A stretch of 64,000 nucleotides of DNA, taken from contig NZ_KB899259.1 in the NCBI RefSeq assembly GCF_000378105.1, forward strand, positions 27,365-91,364, written 5' to 3'. This DNA comes from Rubritalea marina DSM 17716 (GTDB lineage: Bacteria > Verrucomicrobiota > Verrucomicrobiia > Verrucomicrobiales > Akkermansiaceae). The translations under genes and the position numbers were made by a program. Of this stretch, positions 63,591 through 64,000 are shown piece by piece. Positions within the stretch are counted from its first letter, which is position 1, and each line of letters starts with the position of its first letter. The notes under the pieces are model-generated. The model did no database searches, was not told the origin of the DNA, and worked only from the letters and a program-made list of their open reading frames with translations.

Positions 63591-64000
63591 CTAAAAGTAT
63601 AGTTTTCTGTTAGTTGAGTGAGCGTCGGCAGACGCTCAGAGGTAAGTTATTTAGAGAGTCGTGGGGACGCTCCTCATTATAGTTGATCATCCAAGAATGA
63701 ACAATCTCACGTACTTGGGTTAGCGATCCAAATAGATGAGCATCCAGCACTTCTCGCCTCATGGTTCGGTTAAAACGCTCAATGAAGGCGTTCTGTGTTG
63801 GTTTTCCTGGCTGGATATAATGAAGGTTGATATTACGAGTTTCACACCAAGCTAAGAGTTTGGATGAGATAAATTCTGGACCATTATCTACACGAATTTG
63901 CTGAGGTAATGGACGACTCTCGGCAATCTGCTCAAGCACCCGAATAACTCGATCTGTTGGGAGAGAGGTGTCCACTTCAATGGCTAAAGCTTCTCGAACT
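63583..64000 (-). mobile_element. IS3-family insertion sequence, partial (runs off right edge)
   Basis: The end of an IS element lies between about 63583 and 63609, downstream of the transposase stop at 63610. The terminal inverted repeat cannot be confirmed from one end alone. The element interrupts the gmd gene. Confidence 0.65.
63610..64000 (-). CDS. IS3-family transposase OrfB, C-terminal part
   Basis: The reading frame is open to the right edge (at least 130 codons; upstream residues read REALAIEVDTSLPTDR). DDE integrase-core motifs are visible: the second aspartate in RVDNGPEF and the glutamate in NAFIERFNRTMRREVLDAHLF, with the closing NYNEERPHDSLNNLPL, typical of IS3/IS407-group OrfB. 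The first aspartate lies outside the window. The apparent short start at 63975 (GTG) is only an internal codon. Confidence 0.88.
   Translation of the reverse strand, partial: VREALAIEVDTSLPTDRVIRVLEQIAESRPLPQQIRVDNGPEFISSKLLAWCETRNINLHYIQPGKPTQNAFIERFNRTMRREVLDAHLFGSLTQVREIVHSWMINYNEERPHDSLNNLPLSVCRRSLN

Noticed and set aside
1..64000. CRISPR array
   Set aside because: No regularly spaced repeats were seen.

Overview
The window looks like chromosomal DNA of a Verrucomicrobiota bacterium, probably a marine heterotroph. This is an inference from two exosortases, a PEP-CTERM substrate, formylglycine and membrane sulfatases, a SMUG1-type uracil-DNA glycosylase, a DUF2061/CysDNC cluster and a moderate GC content. 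No 16S rRNA gene is present to confirm it.

Region 1 (1-9.3 kb): the 5' part of a secreted protein runs off the left edge. It is followed by haem genes hemG-hemH closed by a strong terminator, a secreted sulfatase, uvrA, a thioredoxin-fold lipoprotein and a secreted carbohydrate-binding-like protein.

Region 2 (9.3-15.8 kb, minus strand): a compact operon behind a recognisable sigma70-type promoter. It encodes a TPR protein, an exosortase fused to an EpsI-like domain, a second TPR protein and a polyprenyl-phosphate sugar transferase.

Region 3 (15.8-32.5 kb): housekeeping genes. These are a SprT-like protein and tail-specific protease (coupled), metF, tRNA-Gly(UCC), a DUF2064 protein plus membrane sulfatase, an unusual uracil-DNA glycosylase, trmL, an OmpA-like lipoprotein plus M23 peptidase, an M29 aminopeptidase, a SMUG1-like glycosylase, pdxH, araD-araB and one orphan.

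Region 4 (32.5-53.3 kb, all minus strand): a large exopolysaccharide locus. It has an initiating sugar transferase, EpsI, a canonical exosortase, a ligase-TPR protein, several glycosyltransferases, a flippase, a polymerase, an FkbM methyltransferase, a TagA/WecG transferase, a GDP-mannose 3,5-epimerase-like protein, a STELLO-like glycosyltransferase, a UDP-glucuronate decarboxylase, a sulfotransferase, a DegT aminotransferase and a PEP-CTERM protein. Several genes overlap by ATGA or TAATG, and the middle (about 39-50 kb) is visibly AT-richer than its flanks.

Region 5 (53.3-57.1 kb): cysN, cysD, cysC and a DUF2061 membrane protein form a sulfate-activation operon. With the nearby sulfotransferase it suggests a sulfated polysaccharide. 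Upstream lie three tiny lipoprotein genes (37, 53 and 37 aa).

Region 6 (57.4-64 kb): asd, a prenyl diphosphate synthase, a Nudix hydrolase, an unrecognised secreted protein, an XTP/dITP pyrophosphatase, an NlpC/P60-like lipoprotein and a SurA-like isomerase. At the right edge is a decayed gmd-fcl (GDP-fucose) remnant next to an IS3-family element.

The most notable points are two different exosortase systems in one window, one fused to its EpsI partner and lacking the usual histidine; a polysaccharide locus beside PAPS synthesis; a gmd-fcl deletion scar with a 12-bp shared sequence at the junction; and a family-4-like uracil-DNA glycosylase without iron-sulfur cysteines.
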